From Paragordius varius (taxonomy: Eukaryota > Nematomorpha), in assembly GCA_964247055.1 (NCBI GenBank), contig OZ176056.1, forward strand, positions 9,362,001 through 9,426,000: a stretch of DNA of 64,000 nt, in the 5' to 3' direction. The position numbers were made by a program, and so were the translations under genes. The notes beneath the pieces were generated by a model. The model made no database searches, was not told the DNA's origin, and saw nothing but the letters and a program-made list of their open reading frames with translations. Below, in pieces: positions 33,549 through 45,600 of the stretch (the first letter of the stretch is position 1; each line of letters opens with the position of its first letter).

Positions 33549-35640
33549 TGTTGTTGTTTGCTAAGGTCGATTCCGACTAACTGCAACATTGAAAATAAAG
33601 CTTCTCCATTCACTGCGATTACCGGATCTGGTGTTTAGTTCGGATAATGATTGGCTGGTTTCTTTGAGGATGTTATCCATCCAACGAGTTTGTCTTCACC
33701 CTCTTTTACGAGCACCACTCACTTTTCCCAGCATCAGTGATTTTTCAAGTGAGTTGGATCTTATGATGTGCCCGAAGAAGGAGAGTTTTTGCCGTATTAA
33801 GCTGCCTAGAAGTGACATTTCTGGGTTAATTTTATTTAGAATGGTGGTGTTTGAAACTTTGTCCATTTTGTTTGAAAAAGTTTCCTCCAAACCCATAATT
33901 CGAAAGAGTTTATTTGACGTTCGTCATATTTTTTCAGTGTCCAGCTTTCCCCCCATATATAAATGTGGGAAAAACTGTAGCTTTGATTAATCTGATTTTG
34001 GTTTGTAGTTTAATGTCATGTGACATTTAACTGTTATATTTAAAAGTTACTGCTTTAGCAATAGCAATTCTTCGCTTTATTTCTGGCGTAGAGTTGTTCT
34101 CACTATTAATGATGCTACCTAAGTACGTGTAGCTACTAACTGTTTCGAGCTGGTTGCCGTTGAGGATTATTGGATTGGTTTGAGCAGGATTTATTTGCAT
34201 GAGATATTTAATCCAAATTTAATCCATTCAGTTGTAAGCACTTGCAAGGCTTGCGATAATGTGTCTACACTGTCTGCGAATAAGACTGTATCATCCGTGT
34301 AGTGAAGAACGGATGTAAGTAGGTTACCACCTACATTGATGCCATAAGTTTGTGGGATGTTTCTTATAATTCACCCCAGGTATGCTTTAAAAAGAATTGG
34401 TGATAAAACGCATCCTTGACGGAGGCCGACTTGTACCTTACATGAGTCTGATATACCGTGAGGTTTAGATATTACAGCCGTGGAATTTAAGTAAATTAAG
34501 AATATGACGTTGATTAGATGTGTTGACACTTCAAATTGTTTTAGAGCTTTCCGTAGTTTATTGTGCTGGATGGAATCAAATGCTTTGGAAAAATCGACAA
34601 AGCACATATGCAATTCTTTGTTCGATGTGTTTCTCGATTATCCACCTCATATTACATATCATATCTCGGCATCCTCTACCTTTTAGAAAACCAGCCTGAA
34701 TCGTGGATATCTCGGGATCAAGAATGGTATTTAGTCGAAACTGTATTATTTTTAGGAAAACTTTGGACACCTGGTTTATGAGCGCTATGGTGCGATAGTT
34801 GTCGCACAGTTCTGGATTACCCTTTTTTAAAATCGGAATCATAATGGATGTACACCAATCCTCAGGGATTTTTCCATCTCAAATATGGTTTGAAATAATT
34901 TGGTGAGTATGTCGATTGGAATATATTTTATTATTTCAGTAGGGATGTCTCTGTGGCCCTCTGATTTGCCGGTGCTAGAGTGTTTTATCGCGAGTTCCAC
35001 TTCTTCTTTCATAATAGCTGGTTCTTTTTGTTGAGCAAGTTCGTTAATAGTCGGGGGATTATTTACATTGTAAGTTTGCGAATTTCGTCTTTTTCAGTGA
35101 CGATTGAGTTGTTGTCGTTTCTTATAGGTCCCTTGTAAAAAACTTTTTTGTGTGGATTAATATTGTTTGCATGGGCAAAAAGGTTTCGGTTATTTTTGGC
35201 GTTTGTTTCTAATTTTTCACATAGTTGGTCATAATACTTATTTTTGTCTTCTCTTGCACTCTTCTGAAATTCACTGTTTAGTTGTTTGTATTCATCCCAT
35301 TTGCATTTGATTTTGGATTCTCTACGTTTTTCTGCGATCTCGAGACTTTTGGTTGACAATTTTATTTTTTTTTAATGCGTTTATGAGGCCGAATAAATTC
35401 GTCGGCTGTGACTCTGCAGATTGTATATATATAGCTTTCCAAAAGAAGTTTATATCCTGATAGTTTTCGGAATTATGATCAGGACAATCGAAACGATTTG
35501 ATAAAGCGGTGCTAAACTTGTCGTCGATTGTAACATAATCTAATCTTGTTCTTGTGGGTTTGGATGTTTTAGGAAGTTGTAATTTAATGCAGAGTTTGGC
35601 GATCAATAGGTTGTGGTCGCTGTAGCAATCCGATCCTGGT
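33549..35640 (-). mobile_element. LINE, 5'-truncated copy of the family at 1-1256
   Basis: Same 3' tail (CAA)n, at 33549-33560, then the same C-terminal tail, thumb and RT in reverse order. RT motifs on the minus strand: FVDFSKAFDSIQH (about 34570-34610), GLRQGCVLSPILF (about 34400-34430). The 5' end of the copy is at about 35640, inside the endonuclease (CYSDHN, then LLIAKLCIKLQLP), so it is 5'-truncated. Several frame breaks and a missing stretch near motif C make it inactive. It also gives the upstream part of the family that is outside the window for the first copy, including QAGFLKGRGCRD. Confidence 0.9.
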
Positions 35641-36471
35641 AGAAACCAAGATTAATAAGATGAAAATTTGGAATATTATTATTTTTGAATAAAGAGTTTT
35701 TTTTAAATGAGTATAGTTATAATAATATGTTTAATATTTTACATGAAACAATTAGGCGATTGGTGTTAATAATGTAAAAGAGAAATTTTGCCTTATTTTT
35801 AGTTAAATAAAATGAGAGATTTATTTAATCCTATTCATTTAATATCTTAGTTAATGTTAAATAAAAAATGGTTTATTTAAAAGTCGGTTCAAATGCTATG
35901 TTATAGTTTTAAAACTTTTTAAACATACATAGTAAACATTAGCAGACTAGAATTCATGGGGTTATTTTTTATCAATATTATGGATGAGGTCTCCTCTTCA
36001 TATCCTATTATATTTCGGATTTATGTCCGTATAAAAAAATTTGTCCGCAAATTAAAAATTTTAATTTTTTGATTTTAACCCTATATCTGTTATAAAAAAA
36101 TTATGTTTGTTTGTTTAAAAATTCGTCCGGATAATTACATATTTTACTGTACACTTATTACCTACCTTTTATTCATATATCTGGCCATTTGATTTTTATA
36201 ATAAATTATGTTTGATTTAGTTGATATTTCGTTGTAAAATGAACTGAATAAAATTATCTGTATATCGTTAATTTATTCTATAACAATCATATATATAATC
36301 GCAATCTATGATAAAATTTTTTATATAAAAATATTGATATATTTTCCATAAATATGACTATGATAAAACTATTTAAACGGTTTTTGTTTAAGAGTTGATT
36401 GAGCAATTTTCGTTCATTGCAATTAGATTTAAAAAATAAATCCAGATTTGTGCATAGACGTAGAGAAATCT
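35641..36471. other. AT-rich region 3' of the JAK gene
   Basis: Probably holds the JAK 3' UTR; minus-strand AATAAA-type signals occur near 36165-36275. No coding sequence or repeat end seen. Confidence 0.4.
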
Positions 36472-36627
36472 TTAAATATTAGGTTGCAAAAGGAGAGAAA
36501 ATTTTTGTAAAATTTGGTGAAAGAAAGGACGAGAATGTTGGTTGAAAGTCCACAATGTATCTTTAATATACTCGCCTAGATATGAGGGACAAATCTCGGG
36601 TAGGGGTAATCTCCAACCATCCTTTAT
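36472..36627 (-). CDS. hop: JAK exon 22: JH1 end and stop
   Basis: GWRLPLPEICPSYL and FNQHSRPFFHQILQKF match subdomain XI; TAA at 36472-36474. Confidence 0.9.
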   Translation of the reverse strand: MKDGWRLPLPEICPSYLGEYIKDTLWTFNQHSRPFFHQILQKFSLLLQPNI

Positions 36628-39600
36628 CTATGATTACAGAAATCAAACATTTTAACAAGATAAATATGTAATGTTATATGTAATTAAATTGCGTGAAATA
36701 AAAGTTATTACTAGTTGTTCCATTAATACAGTCACTTGTTCATTGTTGGATATAGGAAGAGCAGGTCCTAATAATTGAAAAACCAAATATAGTAAATATT
36801 TAGGAGGATTATATTTTAAACTCTGTAGAATATAAACTTACGTATTTTGGGGTTATTTTGATCAGTCCCGTTGATTAAATCATTATAATATTGAGAAATG
36901 ATTTTGGATTTAGTTTGTGGTAGTGTAAAGATTTCTTCATTGATATATGAATGGTGGGGTTTATGGTTTAACGTTCTCGATGATTTCAAATTCTGCATTT
37001 CGTGAGAGTTTTGTGTGATGGAAAACATGGTTTGAGAAAGGGTTATGCTAGAGTTTGTTAAAATTTCCCAACAAACACTCCCAAAAGACCATACATCAGA
37101 TTTTGTGGTAATTGCGTTTGTGTCCTAATTAGGATGATTTTCTTTAGTTTTACGAATCAAAGGGGAAAAAATGTAGATTATAATACCGCTTACTTTAAAT
37201 AATTCGGGTGCCATCCAACCCAAATCGGATAAAACAATGTCATTTTCATCGTTGGGTTGGCCCTTATTTGATTTGTCTATATAATCGTTGCTGTTTATAG
37301 CATTTCGACACTTTCTCCCAAAATGAGCAATTTTAACTGTCTTGCCTTCATTCGTAATAAGAATATGACAAGCCTTAAGATCTCCATGAACTATTCCCAA
37401 TTCATCGTATAAAAACGCCATGCCCTATTTTCATATTGAATGTAATGAAAAATTGAAACTATAGATAGACAAAACGTAACAACATAGACAAATATTTTTT
37501 CAAAAAAACCGCTGAAACTTTTTAAGCTTAAATTGCAAAGTATGAAAGAGATATGTAAATAGATAACACAAATTATATGTTTTGCTGTAAAAAATATAAA
37601 AATGTTTGGTGTTGTCTTTTCTAAAAAAATATTTGTCTTTACTGAACTTTAGAGAGAGTGAACACTCGCGTAAAATATTTTAACAAATATATAAAGAATA
37701 TACCCTGGCAATATCTTTCATGTAAATCATTTTTTGTCGCAAAGTTATGTCCGGGCCATTCATTTGCAAATAATTGGACAAAGCTCCCATCTCCAAGTAC
37801 TCCATAACATATTTTTGTTTAATTATAACCACCAAAGTGTTATTAAACATGTTATTCCTACTAGTATATGATATGGGCATTCTTTCATCCTTTTTATAAG
37901 AATCTGATTGGAAGACATCATTTTCATCATTACACGATAAAATGCCCTGTGGGGTACATAAAAAATAATTTAAATGTAAAATATACTGAAAGCTATACAA
38001 TATACTATTTACACTTCGATTACCCCTTGAGAAATCTTTCTGGAAAACTAATTTAAGTCAATAATAATGATATGTGAAATATTTAGGACATGTTGATTTT
38101 TTCCCATATTATATTTATTTAAAAAAATAATTTTCAAAAATATAAAAATTTTTAGATTTGGAAAAAGTTTAAGGGTGAATAATATAAAATATTAAGTGTG
38201 ATATATAAATGGTATTTTAAAGGAAAAAATTTTATACATATTCATTTTCGATGAGCATTAGCAATTTTTGAATATGTAAAAACTAAAAAAACATACAGTA
38301 ATATTTTACAGGTAAAATGTAAAACCATAAAGAAATATTAGGTCAATAAAGGCCTTTTTTTCAAATCGTTTTAAAATTTCCAAAATAAGCCCTAGAGATG
38401 GTAATTGTTAGTCTTAATTTAAATAGTAATTAAATATTTATGCAGGAAAATCAAAGTCCTAAAAATATGGTTACCTTATTAAAACAATTTTTCTATTACT
38501 TTTTACATTTTATCTGTATAATGTAAATTTTTATTGTATACCATAGAAAAGTTTGTATACCTTAATGTGTGCAATGTTTGGATGTGGATTCAGAATGAGT
38601 TTTGGTAAAATAACTTGAAATAAAGGTAAAAGCAATACATTCTTTTGAACTTCTTGTGATTTGAGTGATGTAATTTCTCGATTATCATTATTGATATTAT
38701 TAACGAATGAGGGGGATTGTTGTATGTTAAATTGTTTAATCACTACTTTTTGACGAAAAAGATCGTTGAATTTGGTCCAGCAAGCTAACCAGGTATCATC
38801 TCCATTTTTATTCTACGCACAAATAAAAAATTGATAAAATTATATCCAACAATTTAATCCTTTGATTAGTTTACAATTTTTGGTTATATGTTTTCTTCAA
38901 TCGCTCCAATTATGAGGGGTAATATTCAAAAAATCAGTAATAATACAATAAATAAGTATATTATAAGATCGTATAAATTAAAACAAGAAATAAACTCTCA
39001 CCATCTCCCCCAATGATTTAATGTAGCGAATTTGGGTTTCAGAAATGGTAAAAGCATTGGCTGAATTTTTGTCATTTTGATGGTTGTTGATAGAGAACGA
39101 AACAGTATAAGAGGAAGAACTTCGTCTCAATCCATTCGAGTGAGAATCATTACTTGTTATTGCAGAAGTCAAGAAGGGTATCATTGGAACATGTTTAAAA
39201 GAACAATTGCCAAAATTGTTATATGAATAATAATAAGGATTATTGCTGTAGTTGCTATTTCCAAGCAAATAGGTTTGCGAATGTGGATGACCGATACTCC
39301 TAAGTCCAGAGTAAGAATTTGAACGAAAACGAAATTTTTTTCTTAACAACCATTTTGGTTTCGTGGTTTCCTTAATATCGCCCAAAGTAGATAAAGGAGA
39401 AGAGGCGTTGTGTGGCAAAAGCCTAATGTAAGATTTTCCGTCAGACGCCATTAAAACATTTTTTCGTGGTGACGATGTGTCGCGCTGACTATGTCTTCTC
39501 AAAAGCGTGGATAAAATGTGTTGTTTAAATTGTCGCCAAATTTTGTTGGACCTTGAGAATCGTGGACGTTGTTTTTTGAGACAAGGTGCAGGCGAAGGAG

Positions 39601-42600
39601 ACTGTTTTTGAGGTAGAGGGGGTAAGGGCAATTGTGTGATATGACTTTTCAGTTCGAATGAATATTTTTTTAATCGTTTCTCCTCCTCAACAACAGGGAC
39701 AAGATTATTCATTGTCATTGAATTGATATGACCATTGACAAGCGGTAAATTGGTGGAAAAACTGTTTTTTTCTTTATTTTCTACGTGTCTTTTGGGTTCG
39801 GATTCATGGATTATGTTACTATAAATAATTAAGATAAATGTTGAATATCCAAATATTTATTTAATGACATTTTAAGCCACAAATATAGTCATGTGGTGTT
39901 TTGGTATTAATGATAACTTTTTTACATAGCTTTCCTAACACTCAATTATTAAATTAATAAAAGCATTAACTTATAGCGTATTTTGTATCATAAAAAGACT
40001 TTTCAGGAACAAATAGTAAGAAATATCAATATAAAAATTAGCATTTGGTTACTTTATATCTTTATTAGGGGAATTGGTGTTTTTAAAACTCATATCGTAT
40101 TGCAGAGAGTGGGGGTCGAAAGGGCGTCTTTTCAGAGTATCTAAAAAAGGAGAGAAATACTTACAAATTTTATATAAATCCATTATAAAATATAAAAACT
40201 TTTAATTTAAAATAACGATTTTGACGATCAAGAATATTAGGTTTAATTTATTTATTTATCTCCTATTCGACCCTATCAATATTAAAGCTCAAGAGATAAG
40301 TATATTATCGAATATTGAAGCCATTTTTCATATCGACCCATTTAAATTCTTCAAAAAATTTGGAAATATATATAAAAAATAGACTCGAGTAAAAACAATT
40401 TTAAAATATAATCAAAAGTGTCACCATTAAATTTGTTACGAGTTGGTTTATTTGTCGCGTTTGAATTCACAATCATTTCATTCGGTTTATCTGTATCATT
40501 GATATCCTTGTTCAATGTAATACTATATTCACTTTCAACATCGGTGGGTGAATATAAACTTTCATTAAGGCGGCATTCATGAAAAGTAGGAAGGGGGGAT
40601 TTTAATGTTTCATGATCCACATATCCATCTGACCCAATCCCAATCTCACCAACCTGGTTCTTAAAAGACGACGTTGGCGTTGACTTAACTAAAGAGTTTG
40701 CATTTAACGGTTCTAAAGCAGGGACAGCAGAATCTAAAGTTTTATGTTCAGACTTGTTCGCATTGGGCATATGTGATTTAGAGTTGCTAGAAAAACGATG
40801 ATGATTGATTCTAACATTAGACGGTTGAGAGATTTGACCATTGCTAATAGTATTGCTCTTAACAAACGCTTTTTCTGACGTAGAATTTGTAAAATTTGTT
40901 TGGTTATCACTGTGTTGCGTTTTATTAGTTTTTAGCTGGAGTTGGGAAAATTGCTTTCGTTTTTCGCGCGTATGCAAGAGAGAATAGAATATTTGATGGG
41001 TATCTCGTACCTTGAATATCAAAAAATGAAAACATATAATAATTCCACTTTTTGCCCATTTGCAGCATTTGCCTGGATTTTTTACACATGACAAAAAATA
41101 TCCTTAGAGCTTAAAATACACTTCTCAAAGTGTCCTTTAAATACCGTAAAAATATTTTTTTCGAAAAAAGTTGAACCGAATATATATTCTACCCGATTTC
41201 GGATAAAATATAATTTATGCCTTTGATTTTAAAAGAATTTTTACTTTAAAATACCGAGTCCAAAAACCCTCTGGTAATAAGTTAAAATTTTTACTGATTT
41301 GTAATTTATCTTTATATTCCTAATACTTTTGTGAATAATCATTGATAAATTATGTATGATTACCAATTCATGAATGCGTATTCTGTGGTCTTTGTCGCGT
41401 TGCCAACATTGTAAAAGGAGAGAATATAAGCGATCAGGACAATTTGCGGGTTTGGGTAATCTAACTTCTGTTCACAATACATAATAATATGTAAAAGATA
41501 AAATTTGTTACATATCTTCATATAGGGACAAAACATAAAAGTTAAAATTTAAAAGTATCTTTAAATTAAATGACCTAATATTAAACCACCCCCATATTTC
41601 TTACATAAAACATATAAATACAGTTTTGAAATATATAATTCAGATTTACAATTTCGATTTCCAATTATTATTTTGGGAAGATAGTAAATAAGAGTTACAA
41701 TGAAGTTTTAAAAATTTGAATAATATGGTTGTCTTATAAATTTTATTTCATTCAACTTTAAAATTATGACAATTAAAAGGATAATTTGTTATAAACTATG
41801 AAATATTTTACCATGATGCATAATGTTTGATAATAAAAGTGATAATAATAAGTTGGCTTCTTTCTCAATTTTGGTTTCAAAAACTACGCTTTTTAAGCCA
41901 TTTATTTCCGTTCCGCTAAGTGAGATATCAACAACATCATTAGAAACTACAGGATTGTTTTTTGGATTTATAATACTATTTTCCTCTATAGTATTTTGTA
42001 ACGAGTTTAGTAAATTTCGATAGGCGGATTTAATGGAAAACTGAGAGCTGCCAGATAAGCATAAAGCACTCAATGGGTTAACCGAAGCATACATAAGACT
42101 TTCCCACAAGAATGTACCGAAAGACCAAATATCATACCCTTCATCATTACTTATTGAGTCTGAGATTGAGATAGATATTGATGGGTTAAACGGTTTATTG
42201 ATAATCTTTATTAGATTAGAATTTAATAAGGAGGGAAATTTATCGGTTAAATATTGGTTGTGCTTTGAAGTGTGTTCTCCTTCATTCTCGCTGCAGTAAA
42301 AGAGTTCGGGACTTAACCAAGGTAATCTGCGTTGAATGATATTTAAAACATATATTAAGGTTAATTCAAAGGATAAGATAGATTTGTTACAAAAAGGCGT
42401 CAAATAGAGCACACTCAAAAAACATAGATAAACTAGAGTAAAAACTAAAGAGGAAACTTTTTTTAAAAATAAAATCTTAATTTTTTCATATCTAAACAAT
42501 TTTGTATCATTTTACAGGAAAAATGAAAATTATACGGACAAAATGTAAAATGGAGAAATATTTTTTATCAAAAGACAACACACCATGCATTTTTAAACCT

Positions 42601-45600
42601 TATTCTTTCCCATAAAAATTATTTAAACAACCAATTTTAAAATATAAATTGATTGTGTTATCAATTCATACTTTGCAGTTTAAATAAACTGCTATATTTT
42701 TAAAAATAACATGGTTAAAAAGTATGGGGGATTTATAAAATAATATTTGTCTTATGTTTTTACATTTTGCCTGTTTTAATTCTGTATTTGTTAAAATCTT
42801 AAACTATATGTAAATTAAGAGAGAAAGCAAACTTAAATAAGGCGTGATGTGGGCAGATTGCGTATAATTTATTGAGGCCTTCATCTAAGCTTTCAAAACC
42901 TTTGCTGAGATTAGTAGTAGGCTGAGCAACAGAGCTTTTGAAATAAGCCTCAAACGGATTTATGGAAAGAACTGGATCACAAAGTTTGACAGTCCAATTT
43001 TCTGGGAATGCTTTCTCTAAATCTAAAATCATCAATAATTTAAGGTTGTTTTTGTGCATTTAAAATCATCCGTTATAAATAAATTATAAAAAACAAACAA
43101 AAATTAACAATCTATCTATATTTTAAGTGCCCACTTGTAACAAGCCGTATATATCAAAATGTATGTTATATAAAATTAATAATATTAAAGTGATAAAAAG
43201 AGAAAAACAAACCGCAGTTATCTTCAAATTTATGATTTGGTTCTGTGGGCGTCCGATCTAGTAAAATTGATTGATAAATGATATAAAAATACGTAAAAAT
43301 TTAAATTTTAAAAAATTTAATATGTTGGCTTTGAGACAAAAATACGGAAATATAAATACATGTAGATTAAAAATTCTATCGATTTAACCCAGTTAGAATT
43401 GAGCGTGCAAATTTCTAAAAATAAAATCCAAGAATCGTATCTTTGACACAACTTTTCAAAAAACATGTAAACCCAAACAATTTCAGGACTAAAATTTATT
43501 GTTTTTACAAATGCAACGGCCTCTTACTTTATTGTCCGTTTTTTTATATCGGCAAATGTGTCACTATATAAAAAAACGTGGGTTCGAACCAATTTATCAG
43601 TATATTACCTCATTAAGAATTTTAGCGATTTCTAATCTGAAGGCAATTTTTTAGCCTAATCTTTTTTTAAAATAGAGACTGTTGATTAAAGGACCACCCT
43701 TCAAGCTTTTCCCGATATAAATAAGGTAGCTTGGAAACATTTTTTTCAATCAACCCTTGAATAAAGATATAGTAAAATCAAATTGGCTATTTCATGAATA
43801 TTTAATAACCAATAAGCCGTAACCGTATGTTAAATTCCCAACCATATAAAAATTATGTGGCTAGGAAGCATTTTTGAAAGGCTAATGTTATAAGTTATTA
43901 TATGGAATCCATATAACGATTTTAGGCGGATTTTTGATCGAATTTCAAAATAAGCATTAATAAACGACCCTATAAAAATAACGTGGCTTCAAAGCAAATC
44001 TTCGGTTATATAGATTCATTATTCATTTTTGTTGGTCCTATAGATTTGGTCAATAACTTTACTTTTTTAAAAAAGCACCTATTTAGGGCCCTAAGATCGT
44101 GTCAAGGACCCAATCTTTTTCTGAAAAAATAACAATTGTACGTGGGACAACTTTTTTGTTCCAAGTATAGTAATAAAATTGTTCAAAACTTTTTAGTTTG
44201 ACGTAAACATTGACAGCTCCAATGCGATTGTGGATGAGTGCTTTCTCATGCAAAAACCACAGGGCTCGTGAAATGGTCGCCCCGGCCTCTAATATACAAC
44301 ACACATCCACTCTTTCCTTTCCAGCAGAACGCAAAAAGGTCGCCCAGGAACCAAGTTCCAACTCTTCGGTTACAATCTATCAATCAAACAAAATTATATT
44401 TTTTGTAATACTTTTATGCAAAAAAAAAAATTTGAAATTTACAGATAAAACATAAAAATCTAAATAAAAAAACTAAAAGATCGCTATTATTATATTGAAC
44501 CTTGGTTACTATAACATAACCTATATAATATATTGTAAAATGAATAATTTTTAAAATCCCCATCTGGTGAGTTATATTTTTTAAATTCAATTAATATAGT
44601 TGCCATTTTAAAAGAAATATTTTTCTAATTTTTATGAATAAATGCAAACTAAAATAGTATATAATCAAAAAAAATGGATTTTACCAATAATGGATCCAAG
44701 CATACGCCATATATTTTGACAAGCGTGGGATCCGAAATAAATGCAAATTTGTTTAATGCTTTCAAAAATGTTACGGTCGCCATTTCTTCCGTATTAATAG
44801 GGCTAAGTATATTTTATATATAAAAAGATAAAGACAAGTATGTTTCAATAAAAAGACAACCACGTCTTTAAGAAAACTTGATTTTTAAATACAGTAAAAA
44901 TTGAAATTATACGGACAAAACTTGAAAATATAAAGACAAATGTTTTTTTTTTCGAAAAACAAACCATACTTTTTTTATGTTGATTTTTTTAAATATAACT
45001 CATTGTTTCAAACTACAAATTTAAATAGAAACGTAAATTGATAACATAATCAAATTTGTATTTTAAAATTGTAATTAAATGTTTTTTATAGGATAAAAGG
45101 TTTAAAAGTATGGTTGTCTTTTGAAAAAAATATTTGTCTTTATATTTTTACATTTTGTCCGTATAATTTCAATTTTTACTGGATTAGTTATCGTTTTGGG
45201 TTGTAAAATAAGGAAAAGAAACATGTAAATAGTAATGAACACTGAACTATATTCTATATATTGTATTTATAATGTTTAAGTAAGTAATCAAGTTTTAAAA
45301 AAGTATGGATGGTTTTCTTTTAGAGTAAATAAATATTTGTCTTTAAATTTTAAAGTTTTGTCCATAGTATTAATTTCAATTTTTACTGTAATAGCTACCT
45401 ACCTTGATTGATTATTTGACGTATAATAAGAAGTGATTATGGTTTTAAACGAAATTGGGATTTTGTGATATTTATCTTTGTGCCAAATCCCACCAGCCAT
45501 GAGTGAGGATCGCCCATTCAAAGTATTCGAAGCATTGAATTCTCCTTCAATTAGTCCTTAAATACAGTTTAAATATAAATTATACCATTTACAGTTCAAA

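Noticed and set aside
43579-43592. GGGTTCGAACC, a tRNA B-box-like word
   Set aside because: No A box, acceptor stem or cloverleaf around it.
44210-44455. Plus-strand frame of 81 codons
   Set aside because: Antisense to JAK exon 10, which has clear kinase motifs.
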